Positions 22,651 to 38,760 of a DNA stretch of 64,000 bases are shown here, piece after piece. The translations under genes were made by a program, and so were the position numbers. The DNA lies in contig NC_045147.1 in NCBI RefSeq assembly GCF_008831285.2, positions 21,220,981-21,284,980 of the forward strand. Direction: 5' to 3'. Numbering within the stretch: the stretch's first letter is position 1; each line of letters begins with the position of its first letter. The DNA is from Nymphaea colorata (Eukaryota > Streptophyta > Magnoliopsida > Nymphaeales > Nymphaeaceae). Under the pieces are notes generated by a model. It was not told the DNA's origin, did no database searches, and saw nothing but the letters and a program-made list of their open reading frames with translations.

Positions 22651-24645
22651 ATGAATAGCCACAAAGAGAAAAACATTTTTTCCTCACATTCTGTGGAGGC
22701 ATTTCTCTGGATTTTGATTGTTCTGCTGAATTGTACCAGATTCTGCAACTGCGAGGAACTGGAGGATGAAGAATGGGCAATGGTGGGCAGAAAGGGCAGC
22801 CAGTTTGTGGTCAATAGCAGACCCTTCTATGTCAATGGCTTCAACACATACTGGCTGATGATCTTTGCTGTTGATGCCTCAACGAAGGGCAAAGTCAGTG
22901 AGATATTCCAGCAGGCTTCTTCTGTTGGCCTCTCAGTGTGCAGGACATGGGCTTTCAATGATGGTGGATGGAGAGCCTTGCAGAAATCACCTGGAGTTTA
23001 TGATGAAGACGTCTTCAAGGCAAGCGTTGAGTTTTAATTTCTCTATTCAATGACTACATGACCAAATATTATCACCATCATTAGACCTTCGATCTTGTGT
23101 TAAATCCTTTATATTTTTCTACGCGAGTCCGAAGCGAAATCGATCAACTGAACGCTCTTAAGAGCCGGGGAAAAACCCTTGAAATGAAGCTTTTTAGATC
23201 TTACACATTGGTGCAGGTCCTGCAGGATGATCGCCTTCTTGGGGAGGGCTTAATTAACAGTAACCAGCTCATGATCTTTGATTTGGATGTATTGTGGATG
23301 TTACAGGGACTAGACTTTGTGATTAGCGAGGCAAAGCGATACAAAATCAGGCTTATTTTGTCACTCTCAAACAACTGGGAGGCTTACGGTGGCAAAGCTC
23401 AGTATGTCAAATGGGGAAGATCTGCAGGCCTCAATCTCACTTCTGATGATGATTTCTTTTCAGATCCAACTCTCAAGGGCTACTTCAAATCTCATATCAA
23501 GGCAATCTTTCATTCTCTTTCAATGTTTCTGGTCTTTAGAGAGGCCATCCATTTTCTAAACTAAAACTACCGATAAATAGGTCTGGCATTATGGATATCC
23601 ATGATTTGATCCAAATTCAAAGGTGTCCAAACAGGAAGTGATGCCAACAACAGATTGTTAGTTGTTACGTCTCACATCCAGTTATCATCTGGTCGGATTC
23701 GAGGACCGTTATAGATTGAATTGGATCAAGAAAAGGAATCTCAAACCCGATGTGTATAATGTAAAGGGTCTTTCGACATATGCTTTTTACTAACAAAATA
23801 CGTTTGTATATATCCAGGTCTGGTACGACATGCAAGCAATACTGTGTCTCAAACCTGACCTCCACATTCGAGTTGGACATTTTTTTCGACCCATGAAGCA
23901 TTGTCATCAAAATGGTTTCTGCCCATATCCGGTTCTGTTTTCAGTTTTGTTCGGATATCTAATACAAACCAATCCATTGCAAACCACGAACCGGGTCTAG
24001 TACTGGATATAAAATATCACCTTGCCTAAGATTGAATCTACTTGGCTTATGGCTATGCTCACAGTCAACCGGTATTGGTTTGAAATCAAGTGAGACTGCT
24101 TGTCATATTTAAGTGCTAAACTAATTTTGTTGGTTAATAACAATGTTTAGCCTGTGACAAACTGCTGATCTATTGATTGTCATATGGCAGCTCACTTGTT
24201 TGGTTGACTGATTTTGTAGATTGATGATTATTGACTGCCCATTAGACAGTAGAAAATGGACTTCATATCCCCAAGTCGTAGAAATATAATAGCTCGTGCA
24301 GTGCATAAATTAGGAATAAATGTAGTTTGAACACTTATCTCTTCATTTCTACCAGGTCCAAATCGGATGCAAGATGTGGAACTTTGTCGCATTCCCGGGC
24401 AGTGTAAAATCCGGTGGCTAAGACCCATAACTGCTAGATTCATGGGGAATCTGAAGTCTGTGAGATTTGAACTCTAACTGCTTTTCTTGCATCAACTCCC
24501 TTGAGGCTAACATAATTTTAAGACTTGGAATAAAGGAAATATGTTGGGGATGTCTTGCTTTAGGTTACATTTACATGGATACCTTTTCTGGATCCATTTT
24601 TTAATGGTAGTTTCTTTGTAAATTCTTTTCCATACAATGTTGACG

Positions 24646-24696
<51 letters not shown>

Positions 24697-25132
24697 GACT
24701 GTCTTGACGAGAGTTAATAGCTTCACCAACGTGACGTACAAGGATGATCCGACCATCTTTGCCTGGGAGCTGATGAACGAGCCTCGGTGTTTATCAGACC
24801 CTTCTGGTGATCAGTTTCAGGTCATATGTGATTCAAGCACATACTTGTGTGTGTGTGTTGCACCTGCGCAAATCGAGCTTGCGGTTTGAACTGAAAAGTA
24901 GTGATTTTGGTGTTCAGGCATGGGTAGAAGAGATGTCAATGTACGTGAAGTCAATAGACCAAGCTCACCTGCTAGAGATTGGATCAGAAGGGTTTTATGG
25001 TCCTTCGAGCCCAGACAAGGTGCAATTCAATCCAAACACATCTGTAAAACAAGTCGGCACAGATTTTCTCAGAAACCATAAAGCTTTTGCCATTGATTTT
25101 GCTTCTGCGCACATATACGCCGATGCATGGTC

Positions 25133-25182
<50 letters not shown>

Positions 25183-25734
25183 AAGTATACCTTCCCTAGG
25201 AACAAGAACTATGTCCAACACATATTTCACTGTTAATGTTTTTAGAATATTACACCACTGGCAACAGACAGAAGCTAAACATGCTAACTTGCTTGGGTGT
25301 GTAGGATCACATCAACCGTCAGTGATGCTCACCTTCAGTTCACGAAAACATGGATGGAATCTCACATTAATGATGCAGAGAATGCACTTAATATGCCAAT
25401 TTTGTTCTCAGAATTTGGTGTTTCATCGAAAGATGGCGGTTATAACGACAGCTTTCGTGACACACTCATAAATACGGTCTATAGCACTCTGCTAAGCTCC
25501 ATAAAGAAGGGAGGAGGTGGTGGAGGAAGCCTTCTGTGGCAACTCTTCCCAGTGGGAACAGAGTACATGGATGATGGCTATGCAGTTTTTCTTTCTAAGT
25601 CACCCTCAACAGCAACAATCATCTCCCTTCAGTCAAAAAGAATGGATACGTTTAACTCCTTGTGCTCCTGGAGATGCCATTGGGGTTGCAAGAAGAAGAA
25701 AGTATTTGAACTATTTATGCATGCAGAAATGTGA
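22651..25734 (+). CDS. MAN7: Mannan endo-1,4-beta-mannosidase, GH5 (MAN7-like), copy 2
   Basis: Duplicate of the gene at 10956, encoding 442 residues. Exons: 22651-23019, 23307-23501, 24698-24820, 24918-25129 and 25305-25734. Signal segment, substrate-binding motifs, both catalytic Glu residues (LMNEPRC and FSEFG) and the Cys-rich C terminus are all present, and no frameshift or stop is seen. The same GC donors occur at introns 1 and 2. About 11 residues differ from copy 1; four cluster in one surface-like loop (NTSVKQVG here, NTFAQQIG in copy 1). The intron 2 acceptor is preceded by (TG)23 instead of (TG)7. The intron 4 donor is followed by (CT)18(GT)6 instead of (CT)10. Promoter sequence further than about 350 bp upstream differs from copy 1 by several indels, so expression could have diverged. 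Confidence 0.9.
24649..24694 (+). repeat. (TG)23 microsatellite abutting the intron 2 acceptor of mannanase copy 2
   Basis: An uninterrupted 46-nt TG run followed by AAG and the start of exon 3 at 24698. Copy 1 has 14 nt (12938-12951). The run occupies the place where a pyrimidine tract is expected. Confidence 0.95.
25135..25182 (+). repeat. (CT)18(GT)6 microsatellite just after the intron 4 donor, copy 2
   Basis: Starts five bases into intron 4 (ATG|GTCAG then CT repeats). The copy 1 equivalent is (CT)10 at 13391-13410 without the GT part. Confidence 0.93.
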
Positions 25735-26016
25735 AGGTGTGTGGTCCTCTTTAGTGTGCTTGGCTATATATGCTTTCAGATGTAAACAAATATTGGTTTC
25801 TTATGATACTGTAAGTTGCACGTCCTGCACTGCTCTTCCTATCAAGCCTGCCAAGGATCAGAAAATTGTCTAGAAGCAATTATTGCATGGATTATGTTAA
25901 TCATGACACTGTATCCATTTTATAATACTCAATTTCATGTGAGCAAAAGGAGAGTGAATTTAAATCACTACAAAAAAGAGAATTGTTATCTTTGAATGTG
26001 GGTGTATACCATTAAG

Positions 26017-26800
26017 CAATGTTATCCGTATCGTACGATACGGACGCGTATCGTACGATACGTATCGTATAGGTCAAGAAAACCTATACGATACGTGTTT
26101 GAAACACGATACGCGTCTGTATCGTATGCGTATCGTCTGTATCGTACGATACATGTTTGAAACACAATACGCGTCCGTATCGTACGATACGGGCGATACA
26201 CCTCTGTATCGTACGATACGGGAGAAAACACATATTTCTTTATTTTTTAAAAGTTTAAACACTCCTCCCCCTCTCTCTTCTTGTATTTAAAGACTCCAAT
26301 AGACATAGGAGGGAGAGATTTTGCCCATTTTCATCAAAAATAACCAAGGATTCATCAATTTGGAAGATATTATCGTTGAATCAGGAAAGATGATAACTAT
26401 ATGTTTTGAACTTATAAAATTGTGATGTAATCTAAGTCCTAAAACTCCAAGTCCTAAGACTCTAAGTCCTAAGATTCTATAAAATTTTCAAGTTTAAAAT
26501 CGTGATGGATGTTTATATGTTATTCTTGAAAATTTGATTTCTTATTTTTTAATGTGTCGTTAATACACATGAATGTTCCTTATGTATGATGATCTTTTTT
26601 ATATTTGAATACATTTTTCTTAATTTCTGATTTTTTGTTCATTTTTTTCAGATTTTTAATGATTTTTCTCTATTTTTTATGATTTTTAAATATTTTTTAA
26701 AATAAAAAAATTAATTTTACGATACGCTACGCTATGTTTGCGATACGGCGTATAGGTCGGCTTGACCGATACGCGATACGCTACGCCTTTTATAACATTG
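26017..26800. mobile_element. hAT-like non-autonomous transposon, 784 bp, with 8-bp target duplication
   Basis: Ends are CAATGTTAT and ATAACATTG (9-bp inverted repeats), flanked by CCATTAAG at 26009-26016 and 26801-26808. The copy 1 locus has the uninterrupted site CCATTAAAC. An 8-bp duplication and CA-starting ends fit the hAT superfamily. Subterminal parts are full of GTATCGTACGATACG palindromes (26028-26220) and their GATACGC variants (26718-26790). The middle has a CT-rich stretch with TATTTAAAG (26284) resembling a promoter and leader. No transposase is encoded. The open frames seen on both strands here are artefacts of the palindromes. Confidence 0.85.
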
Positions 26801-26808
26801 CCATTAAG

Positions 26809-28433
26809 CATAATAGTTTTGGATTGCAAAAGTTGCTCCTTCTCAATAGATCATATCTGGTTGTGATTATATCAGATATGGCCCTTCTGTGCACGCTATA
26901 TAGCAATATACATGTGAGCAAGCGCAGAACGACTGTCATAAGGTAGACATGCAATCCCCGGTGAGATGGACTGGCTGCTTGCTTATAAGTTATAACTGAA
27001 GCATAAAGAAAACACAGCAAGTTTTATAAATCTTTCCGACACAAATTAAGGAGACAGAAGTCGATATCAGAAAAGTAAAAGATAGTGTAGTTGGAGTACT
27101 CTGATAGACTACAGATTTAGTCAAGCAATGGCAGAAAACTCCCTCTTGGTCTTCCAAGACTAGTATTGTCTTGTGAATGAAGCCATGCTAACACAGAACA
27201 GTTTCAAGAAGTTCCTGGTCTTCCTTGTTTTCCAGATGATATTTTTACAGGTGTCAACTTTCGACATGGAAACACATCCTCCATGTGAGACACTAGATCC
27301 AGCCAACCCATTTGCAGGCGAAAATGATGTATGGTTATTCATCCACTTTTCCAGCTTATGGATTAAGAGTAAAAAATAACTTCAACTTCTATGATACATG
27401 TTTAACATGCATTTGCATATCATATATACATCTGCTTTGGAATCTGCCAACTTTAAGAGATAATCATATTTCTAATGTCATCTGCTCGGAAACATGAAGT
27501 GGAGTGTTGTTTGACAAAGCCTAACCGTGACTCTGTTACAAGTGGCTAAGCTGCTCAAGCTACAAAATTTTCCAATCTAAATCAATTGTTGGCTTGTCTC
27601 TGTTTCTTAGTTTTACTGGTACACTCTTTCCTCATGCATTTGGCTCTGGCTTTTCTTCTTCACGCATTTTCTTAATCCCCAAGAAATGAGATGCAGGGTG
27701 CTTGTGCTTCTTAGTTGATAATAACTTCAACCTGCAAACAGTCGAAAGCAAGTCAAATATTATATACTGAGTAAGCATGTACAACACTATAAGTATGGCG
27801 TATGCATGTAAGGGTTAGAGAGATAGAGACGCATGCAAAGGCAGAAGGGTATCACAGCTCTCAAAACTCAAAAGGGTACGCTATTATAAGCTTAAACTAT
27901 ACAATGTTGGAAATTATTTACCGTATCCTCAAGGATCTAAATTCACTAATTAGCAGTTGTAATGCATCAAAGAGAATCACCAGCACATATCCTCAATTAT
28001 CAGTAGGTAGACAGTAAACAAAGAGTAAAGGCCAAGTGCCATGGGCTTCAAGAAAAATGGTGAAGGATATGAAATTTCGTGCAGAACGTTTAAACTGGCA
28101 ATAACAATACCACAACATTATGACGAGAAAAAGAAGCTGACCATTCATTAAATTACCATTTCTATAACAAAATGGTGCCACATTGTATGAGTTTTGCAGA
28201 CCAATTTGAGCAGCTTGAATCAAGGATGAAACTCAGATGTGCTTATAAACACACAAATCCAAAAAGGGGCAGTTAGTGTCGCACGACTTAATGTTCTTAA
28301 TTTTCATAACATTAGTGCATAATTTCCATTTCAAAAGAATGAAATGCAGAAAAAGAAAAATCTATAACATGCACTTTTTGACTCGTAAAATTAGACAAGG
28401 AATGAAATTCTCACATTGGTGCATTTAGAAAAT
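26809..28433. other. 3' flank of mannanase copy 2 and STN8
   Basis: Collinear with copy 1 at 14293-15861, with small indels. No gene is supported. The open frame equivalent to 14601-14867 is interrupted here by a TAG. Confidence 0.5.
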
Positions 28434-31121
28434 TCACTGGCTAGCAATGCTTAGCTTTGAAAAGGCAGCAGCTGCTCGGTCACCACCAAGCAGAAAATAA
28501 GGATGTCGGAGAGCGGCAGCAGCAGATAAACGGCCCCGTCTAAAGGACCCTCTTTCTGAAATGAGTTTTGTGACCAAGTCCCAACCTCTCCCGGATTCAA
28601 GTTCAAGTATACTCAAGTCCGGCCTCAGTCGAGTGTTTCCCCTCCATTTCTTCAAATCATATCCAGCATTTTTTATTTCGGATTTAAAATTTTTTATACC
28701 TGCTGATGACCTCAGCGTAGGAATAGCCATCTGCAGAAGTATCACTCCAGCAGAATACATATCAAACAGATCGGGACTGTTTAGCTGCAAAAACACATAA
28801 GGAAATCGAATTCCATCAGCCCACATGCTCCAAAAGGCAGAAATATGTATATAATTAGGTAAATCTGATATAATTATTGTTATGCTGGATTTTTAAGTTT
28901 TTTGTACTTAAGCGAGAAGGTTCTCACAAAATCATCTTAGAAAGAGCTCATTTAAAAATCTGAAATGGTTCTTGCATTGTTTGGCCACGGAAGGAACAAA
29001 GAAAGAAAAACATCCCACCATGTCGAGAAAGCCCTAGAATGAGTATGTTTCCTTTTCTTATTCTCTCAAGGCCAGTAAAAATAAAGCACAAAGCCACACC
29101 TGCCACAGAATTGGAGAAAAAAGAGCTGCAATGGGTGCCGGGGGAGGACTTGGTGTCTCTTCTGGAAGCACAAACAGCTCTGGGGGACAATAGTCTGGAT
29201 CAAGCAGTCCCCGATCTGGTACATAGTTCTTGCCAATTCGTAAATCAGTTGCAGCCCCAAAATCAATAAGCTTTATCTGCCCTTTTCTGGTGACCACCAA
29301 GTTTGCTGGCTTTACATCTCGATGAACAATGCCTGTATCATGAATCTTCCTGAGAGAAGTGATAATTTGACGCATTATCTGTTTGATGATCAATGCATTC
29401 CTTTGGGTAGTATCCATTCCCTTTAAAACACGTCCAAACATTATGGATTCCAAGTTCATTGGGAAATTGCGGTCTCTCATGTAGTCAGCCAGAGTCAGAT
29501 CCCCCTGGTGAATGTTGGCACAATGAAAGTATATACAGTTACAGCAAGCCAGAAGGATAGGAAATTTCCCTTTAGCAACAGAAAATCTATTCATATAATT
29601 GCACAATGCAAGGATTCAGACACTACAATCAAAGTAAATTAGGTTCAAGGCCCAATTCACCCAGGAAATGGCTTCAACAATGTGGCCTGATTTGGGATAC
29701 CTCTTATATTGGGACCATAGATTTTACAATCTTCAGCAACTTGAAGTCTACTAGAGAGTACAGCCTGCATGCTTTAAGTGTTCTATGTGGCAAAAGTCCT
29801 GAGCCAAGCATTTATCGACCATTGGCGATAATTTTTAGCGCCGGAAGTACAACATGAACTTGCCAAGAAGCCACATAAGAACATTTTGGAAAATATTTTT
29901 ACCGTTAACATGAATCGCTAAAGCTTCCAGTTGAGTACCTCAAATTTCCAAACAAGCCATTTGCCACCTTTGGTAAATTGTGAAACTGTTTTATCAGCCA
30001 CGAAACTCCCGAGGAATTCAGCACAAGTCTCTGGAGCAGCTCTTGAGAGTCTATAGTTGAACCACTCCTCAAAGTCACCACATTCTTTGGCTCCTTCAAT
30101 TTCAACCTTGACCTGCTTAGCAGAAAATTGTTGGTCTTGCATGCATACATAGGATAAACAGGCATATATCGGTAGTGCAATTTTGTGATGTGACATAGGA
30201 GCACAAGGACAGTCCTTCACCTATCAATATCATCAAATGTTCCTTACAGCAATTGTGTGAATACTCGTGTAATGAAGATATGTATGACTGTCATTTTGGT
30301 CTCTGAACGACCAGTCATTTTGTTCTCAGAACAACCAACCAGAAGAGACCAAAAGAAACAGTTAAGTAGGGAAATGCAACGTTTTGAAAGAGAGAAGCAC
30401 AAGTCCTTGACAAAATTGACCCAGCCACAGGAACGTGTAGCCAGATCAGAGAGAAAGAGAGGGTGCAAACCTTCTTAAGAATGACCTTCTGAGAATTCTT
30501 AAACCTTTCATCCATTTGTGGGCTTCTGACCCTCCTCCCCGTCCTCCTCACCGCTTCCTCCTCCTGCAACCCAGAATTCTTGGGCACCATTGCCCCATAA
30601 TAAACCACCCCAAACGTTCCTTCGCCCAACCTGTCCCCTAGCACAAAATCCGTCCTCTTCAGGTTCCTCCTCCCTAAGACACTATCAAGACCTAGTTGCA
30701 AGGGAGCCAAAAGATAAGCATCGATTGCACCGATCAACACTCCAGGTCTTGCATTCAAGTAAATCCAACTGAAACCGATAAAAGACAGGACCCAAATCCT
30801 CTGCCTCTCTGGCAAATCCTCAATGCTCTGAACAAGAGATAGACCGTATTTAACCAATGGAAGCACAAACCCATATTCTTCCAATCCTGAAGAGCTAAAA
30901 GCAGTGGCTAAATTATGCGAGAGATCTCCAAAAATGGCTTTTAGCCTTGTTGGGTTTTTTTGAGCAGGACTCCTGATGATGAAAGAATGGCCTTTGAACA
31001 GTAGGCAGGTGGAAGGAGGTTGAGATATGCACGGTGAGAGGAAAGAGGAACTGGGTTTTGGAGAGGACATAGTCGGGAACAGAAAGGAGGAAGCCATAGA
31101 AGCAGAAAAAACAGAGAACAA
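28434..31121 (-). CDS. STN8: Thylakoid serine/threonine kinase STN8, photosystem II core kinase
   Basis: Four exons: 30471-31121, 29939-30112, 29100-29504 and 28434-28784, all with GT-AG borders and compatible phases, giving 526 residues. The N terminus is Ser/Pro-rich and transit-peptide-like (SSPKPSSSFLSPC), and a hydrophobic segment WVLSFIGFSWIYL follows near residue 115. The kinase domain shows the glycine loop LGEGTFGVVYYG, VILKK (ATP Lys), HRDVKPAN catalytic loop, DFGAA, and the family-specific WFNYRLSRAAPETCAEFLG and EETPSPPPAPIAALFSP. In Arabidopsis STN8 phosphorylates photosystem II core proteins D1, D2, CP43 and PsbH in the thylakoid membrane. A second possible start, MASSF, lies eight codons in. 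The duplication breakpoint falls in exon 1, but this copy is complete because its 5' end is the original single-copy sequence. Confidence 0.95.
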
Positions 31122-32163
31122 GCTAGTGTATTGTTTGTTGTTAGAAGTTGGGATTTGTGTTTGTAAGCATCTAGGCTGCTGAATCTCGCTAGGGGAAGAG
31201 GTGCCCTTTTGGCCACGTCGGATTTTCCGGTTATCAAGAATTTGAGGTCAGCATGATTCCTAAGAAAAGACTGCTTTCCCAACGCCCACAGTCGGTTTTG
31301 AGTTCCCGTTACCATCCGCAGGGATTTTATTTACAAAAAGAAGAATGTCAGCCTGATTTCCGTGAGAAATTGTCGTGGAGTTCATAATATATCGAAAAAA
31401 ATGTGGGCCGCGAACAAGTTTGTTTTTCGTTCAGAAAAGAAAAAGGATAAAGTGTCTCCTTTGATGCGTATCAGACGATGTCCAACAATAGTTTTATCAT
31501 GCACACATAAGCTTTTCAAAGCTTTTAAAAATCAATATCTCCAAATAGGAGAACATTTTTTGCTCAAGAAATTGTTTTTATACAGAATATTGTCATCGGT
31601 AGGAGTGCAGTTTGGCATGAAGACCCATAGCAGCCCAAAAATCGGTATCTTAACGCGTCCGGGCAGCAAAATCTACAAAGCCTTTGGGCTGCCAACGCAG
31701 TACTGCGGATCTTCATTTTTAGAATCGAAGGAGAAAATATAGTCATGAAACCATGCACGGACTCCCAACCCAAGGTAACAGATTGAACATATAGAACTAG
31801 CATATTGCACGTTGCTCTACCAAGGACCATACTCACACCGTTTGCAAGCTCCATCTCTTTAGTGATTCGGCCTAGCAACCTCACACCAAAAAAAATGTGA
31901 ACGATAGATTGTTAAATATCGTGATCAGCAGATAATGCAAAATGCTTCACATTTAGCAATTTTACCTTCCATATGGATCATCCTTATGAGTGAGTGCATG
32001 CTTCAAAAAAAGCATGCTAGTTCAATTTGCACATCGGGAAGGAATAAAAAGACTACGAAAGCACAGTAGGCAGAAAGTATGGCAGCAGCTCAGTCTGCAT
32101 AAGCTGAAAAGTAATGGCAATAACAATGTAGCTGGGGACAAATAGCGTTAAAAAAAGGTTTGG
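31122..32163. other. STN8 promoter and S6K 3' flank
   Basis: The STN8 upstream part contains GGCCACGTCG (31211-31220), an ACGT-core element of the G/C-box type, about 90 bp before the ATG on the minus strand. This may be a light- or stress-response site but is unproven. The remainder (about 31320-32160) holds open frames on both strands (31362-31742 plus, 31564-31884 minus) that I do not recognise and that look fortuitous. Confidence 0.4.
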
Positions 32164-36669
<4,506 letters not shown>

Positions 36670-36671
36670 CT

Positions 36672-38760
36672 CTGAAATCTTCAAATAACCACAACAGTAG
36701 AAGACAAGCGAACAACTGTTCACTACTAAGGGTGGTTTGTTCCAAGAGCCTTTAGCGCCCAAACTGAAGCAGAACGACTTCTAACAACAGCCTTCAACAA
36801 GGGAAAGTTTATGTAAACAACTGTAGCTCCAAAGAATCTGGGAAAGAGGCAAACAAGAGATCCAGAAAAAGAAACTGTTCTTGTTTCCCAATCTGCAGGA
36901 AACTGTTGTTGCACTGTGCTTCTTGAATTCATGAAGTTTATGTTGCGGAAATTCTGGCCCAAAACAGTATAATTGTATAAGTTGAAGAAGAGAAGGTATA
37001 ATAAAAACACACACAGAAACTACTGACGAATAACCAATTCCTTGTTCCTAATTTTTTTTTTTCACTTCGATCAAGCCGTGTTAATCCAGAAAACTAAAAA
37101 ATAATGTCTCAATCACAAAATAAGGGGAAAAAAAGGAAAACGAAAAAGATCCCTATGTTTATGACTTTATTCACAGGTCTAGAAAAAGATACTTCCGGGG
37201 TCTTCACTTTCCAGGTTCTCAAAAGTATGGCATTTTATTTTCTGGAAAATGCAGCTTTTAGTAGACCTAGAAAATCTGGAAACCAAAAGCCGGTTTTTGA
37301 TTTCCTTCCTTTTGGATGCATCTATGAAGCTTGGAAGATCCAAAATAGGCTCTGTCTTCGTTTTTCGTGGCACATCATAATCAAACATACAAAGAGCAAA
37401 CAACCAATCTACAAGATCCATACAAGCATGTTTCCTACATGAATTCAGCTTGTTTTCGACCTGTCTAGCTTAGTTCTGCCTCAGTGATACACAGATTGGT
37501 AAAAGTCAAAGTCCAAAACTAGGACAAGATTGGCCTGGATAGGAAGGGACTGAAGTTAATCAAGGAGGCGGAGAAGAAGGATAACTATTGGAGCTTCGCG
37601 ATGGAGCACTTGTCCGAGGGGATGATTTTAGCAAGAGATGTCGTGGTGGTCGTCTCGTGGGAGTGCACTGGTGGTGATGGTGGTACTGGATGGGTTCGGA
37701 GACATTTGCAAGGGTTTGGAGAAGGAGGGCTTGGACCTCCTCGAACGGCCTTTGGCTTGGCGGTCGATGAAGATGGTCCATCCACCCTCCATTCTTCAAC
37801 CTCAACCAGAGAGAGGGATAAGGAGAGAGGACCAGAGGGAGAAACGGGAAGACACATAACCGACACCGAGGGGGGAAATTGGAGGAAACGAGAGAATGGA
37901 TAGAGAAATGCGCGCCGTAGGCTTTTGAAAACAAGAAAATTTTTATCATTGCTGAGTGATGACAAAAGGACTACATCACCTAAACGAGACCATCAACCAG
38001 GGCCTTGACAGACATCAAGAAGAAAGCACATCAATCGCAATCAAAATAAACGAAGGAAAAACAATCCACCCGCAGAAATCATACAAACCGATCGACAAAA
38101 TACGGTCACCAGAACAAAAGGGGCAAAAAAGAATCCTCCGGAATTCGGTAATTGGTAATCGAAATGAGAGCAACCGCGTATATCAAATCATAAAGCCGAA
38201 TTCAAATTCTTGAACATCGTCAAAAGAACAAATCCGCCCAGAGACACGCAACATTTACAAATCAAAGATGATCAAACAGCAGAGAGTTGGAAAACCCACC
38301 AGATTTGGATCTCCGTCAGGAAACAACGACAACGAACCATCAACAAGAACGAGAGATCCGCGCAGCGAGCCTCGGGAAGGGATCACCCGCCCCAGAGAGA
38401 GTCCACCACCACCACGCAGAACGATTCAGAACCCAAAACGCTGGATGACCAATTCGCAGCACGAATTATCCACCAGAAAGGAATCGGAGAAAGCCACAGG
38501 AACACCCACACCAATCCCCAACGCCCCCCAATCCCAACCCCGGTTCCCTCTTTAGGATCTGAAACGGGATACACCGAGAGGGAAGGAGGGAGGGGCGGGA
38601 GGAAGAAGAGGAAGGTGGTGGTGGGTGGCGTACCTCAGCAGACAACCGAACCAAGAGGATCACGCTTCTTCGCGGCTCTATAACGCCTTCTCGGCAGCCC
38701 GCCATCTCCAACTCCTTTTTTTTTTTTTTTTTTTTGCAACAATTTCTCAAACGCTACCAC
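36672..38760 (-). promoter_or_regulatory. S6K leader intron, putative leader exon and promoter
   Basis: The only splice evidence is the acceptor just before the S6K ATG and a minus-strand donor GCTGAG|GTACGCC at 38634. A purine/pyrimidine-rich sequence (38560-38700) precedes it, and a 20-base A/T homopolymer sits near 38717-38737. If the exon is real, it contains an upstream ATG (MAGCREGV on the minus strand), which could act as an upstream open reading frame. Another open region at 37560-37965 (both strands open, Ser/Pro-rich on the minus) could belong to this leader or to an unrecognised gene. Confidence 0.3.

Larger units (their letters stand above)
18103..31021 (+). repeat. Segmental tandem duplication, copy 2 (about 12.9 kb)
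   Basis: Direct-orientation copy of 4813-18084. It holds an orphan PYG7 first exon, an intact mannanase gene, a 784-bp transposon absent from copy 1, and the 3' majority of the complete STN8 gene. Its right end merges into single-copy STN8 exon 1 sequence at about 31021. Relative to copy 1 it lacks blocks equivalent to 5862-6638, about 8592-9088 and about 9910-10268, and it has extra sequence at about 20220-20450 and 22128-22265. Confidence 0.93.

Noticed and set aside
24649-24694. CRISPR-like array
   Set aside because: A simple (TG)n microsatellite in a eukaryotic intron; no spacers.
26022-26290. Small Tyr/Arg-rich proteins on both strands
   Set aside because: Produced by the GTATCGTACGATACG palindrome array of the hAT-like element.
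37560-38683. Several Ser/Pro/Arg-rich genes upstream of S6K
   Set aside because: Overlapping frames on both strands with low-complexity composition; more likely leader or promoter sequence. No splice or domain support.
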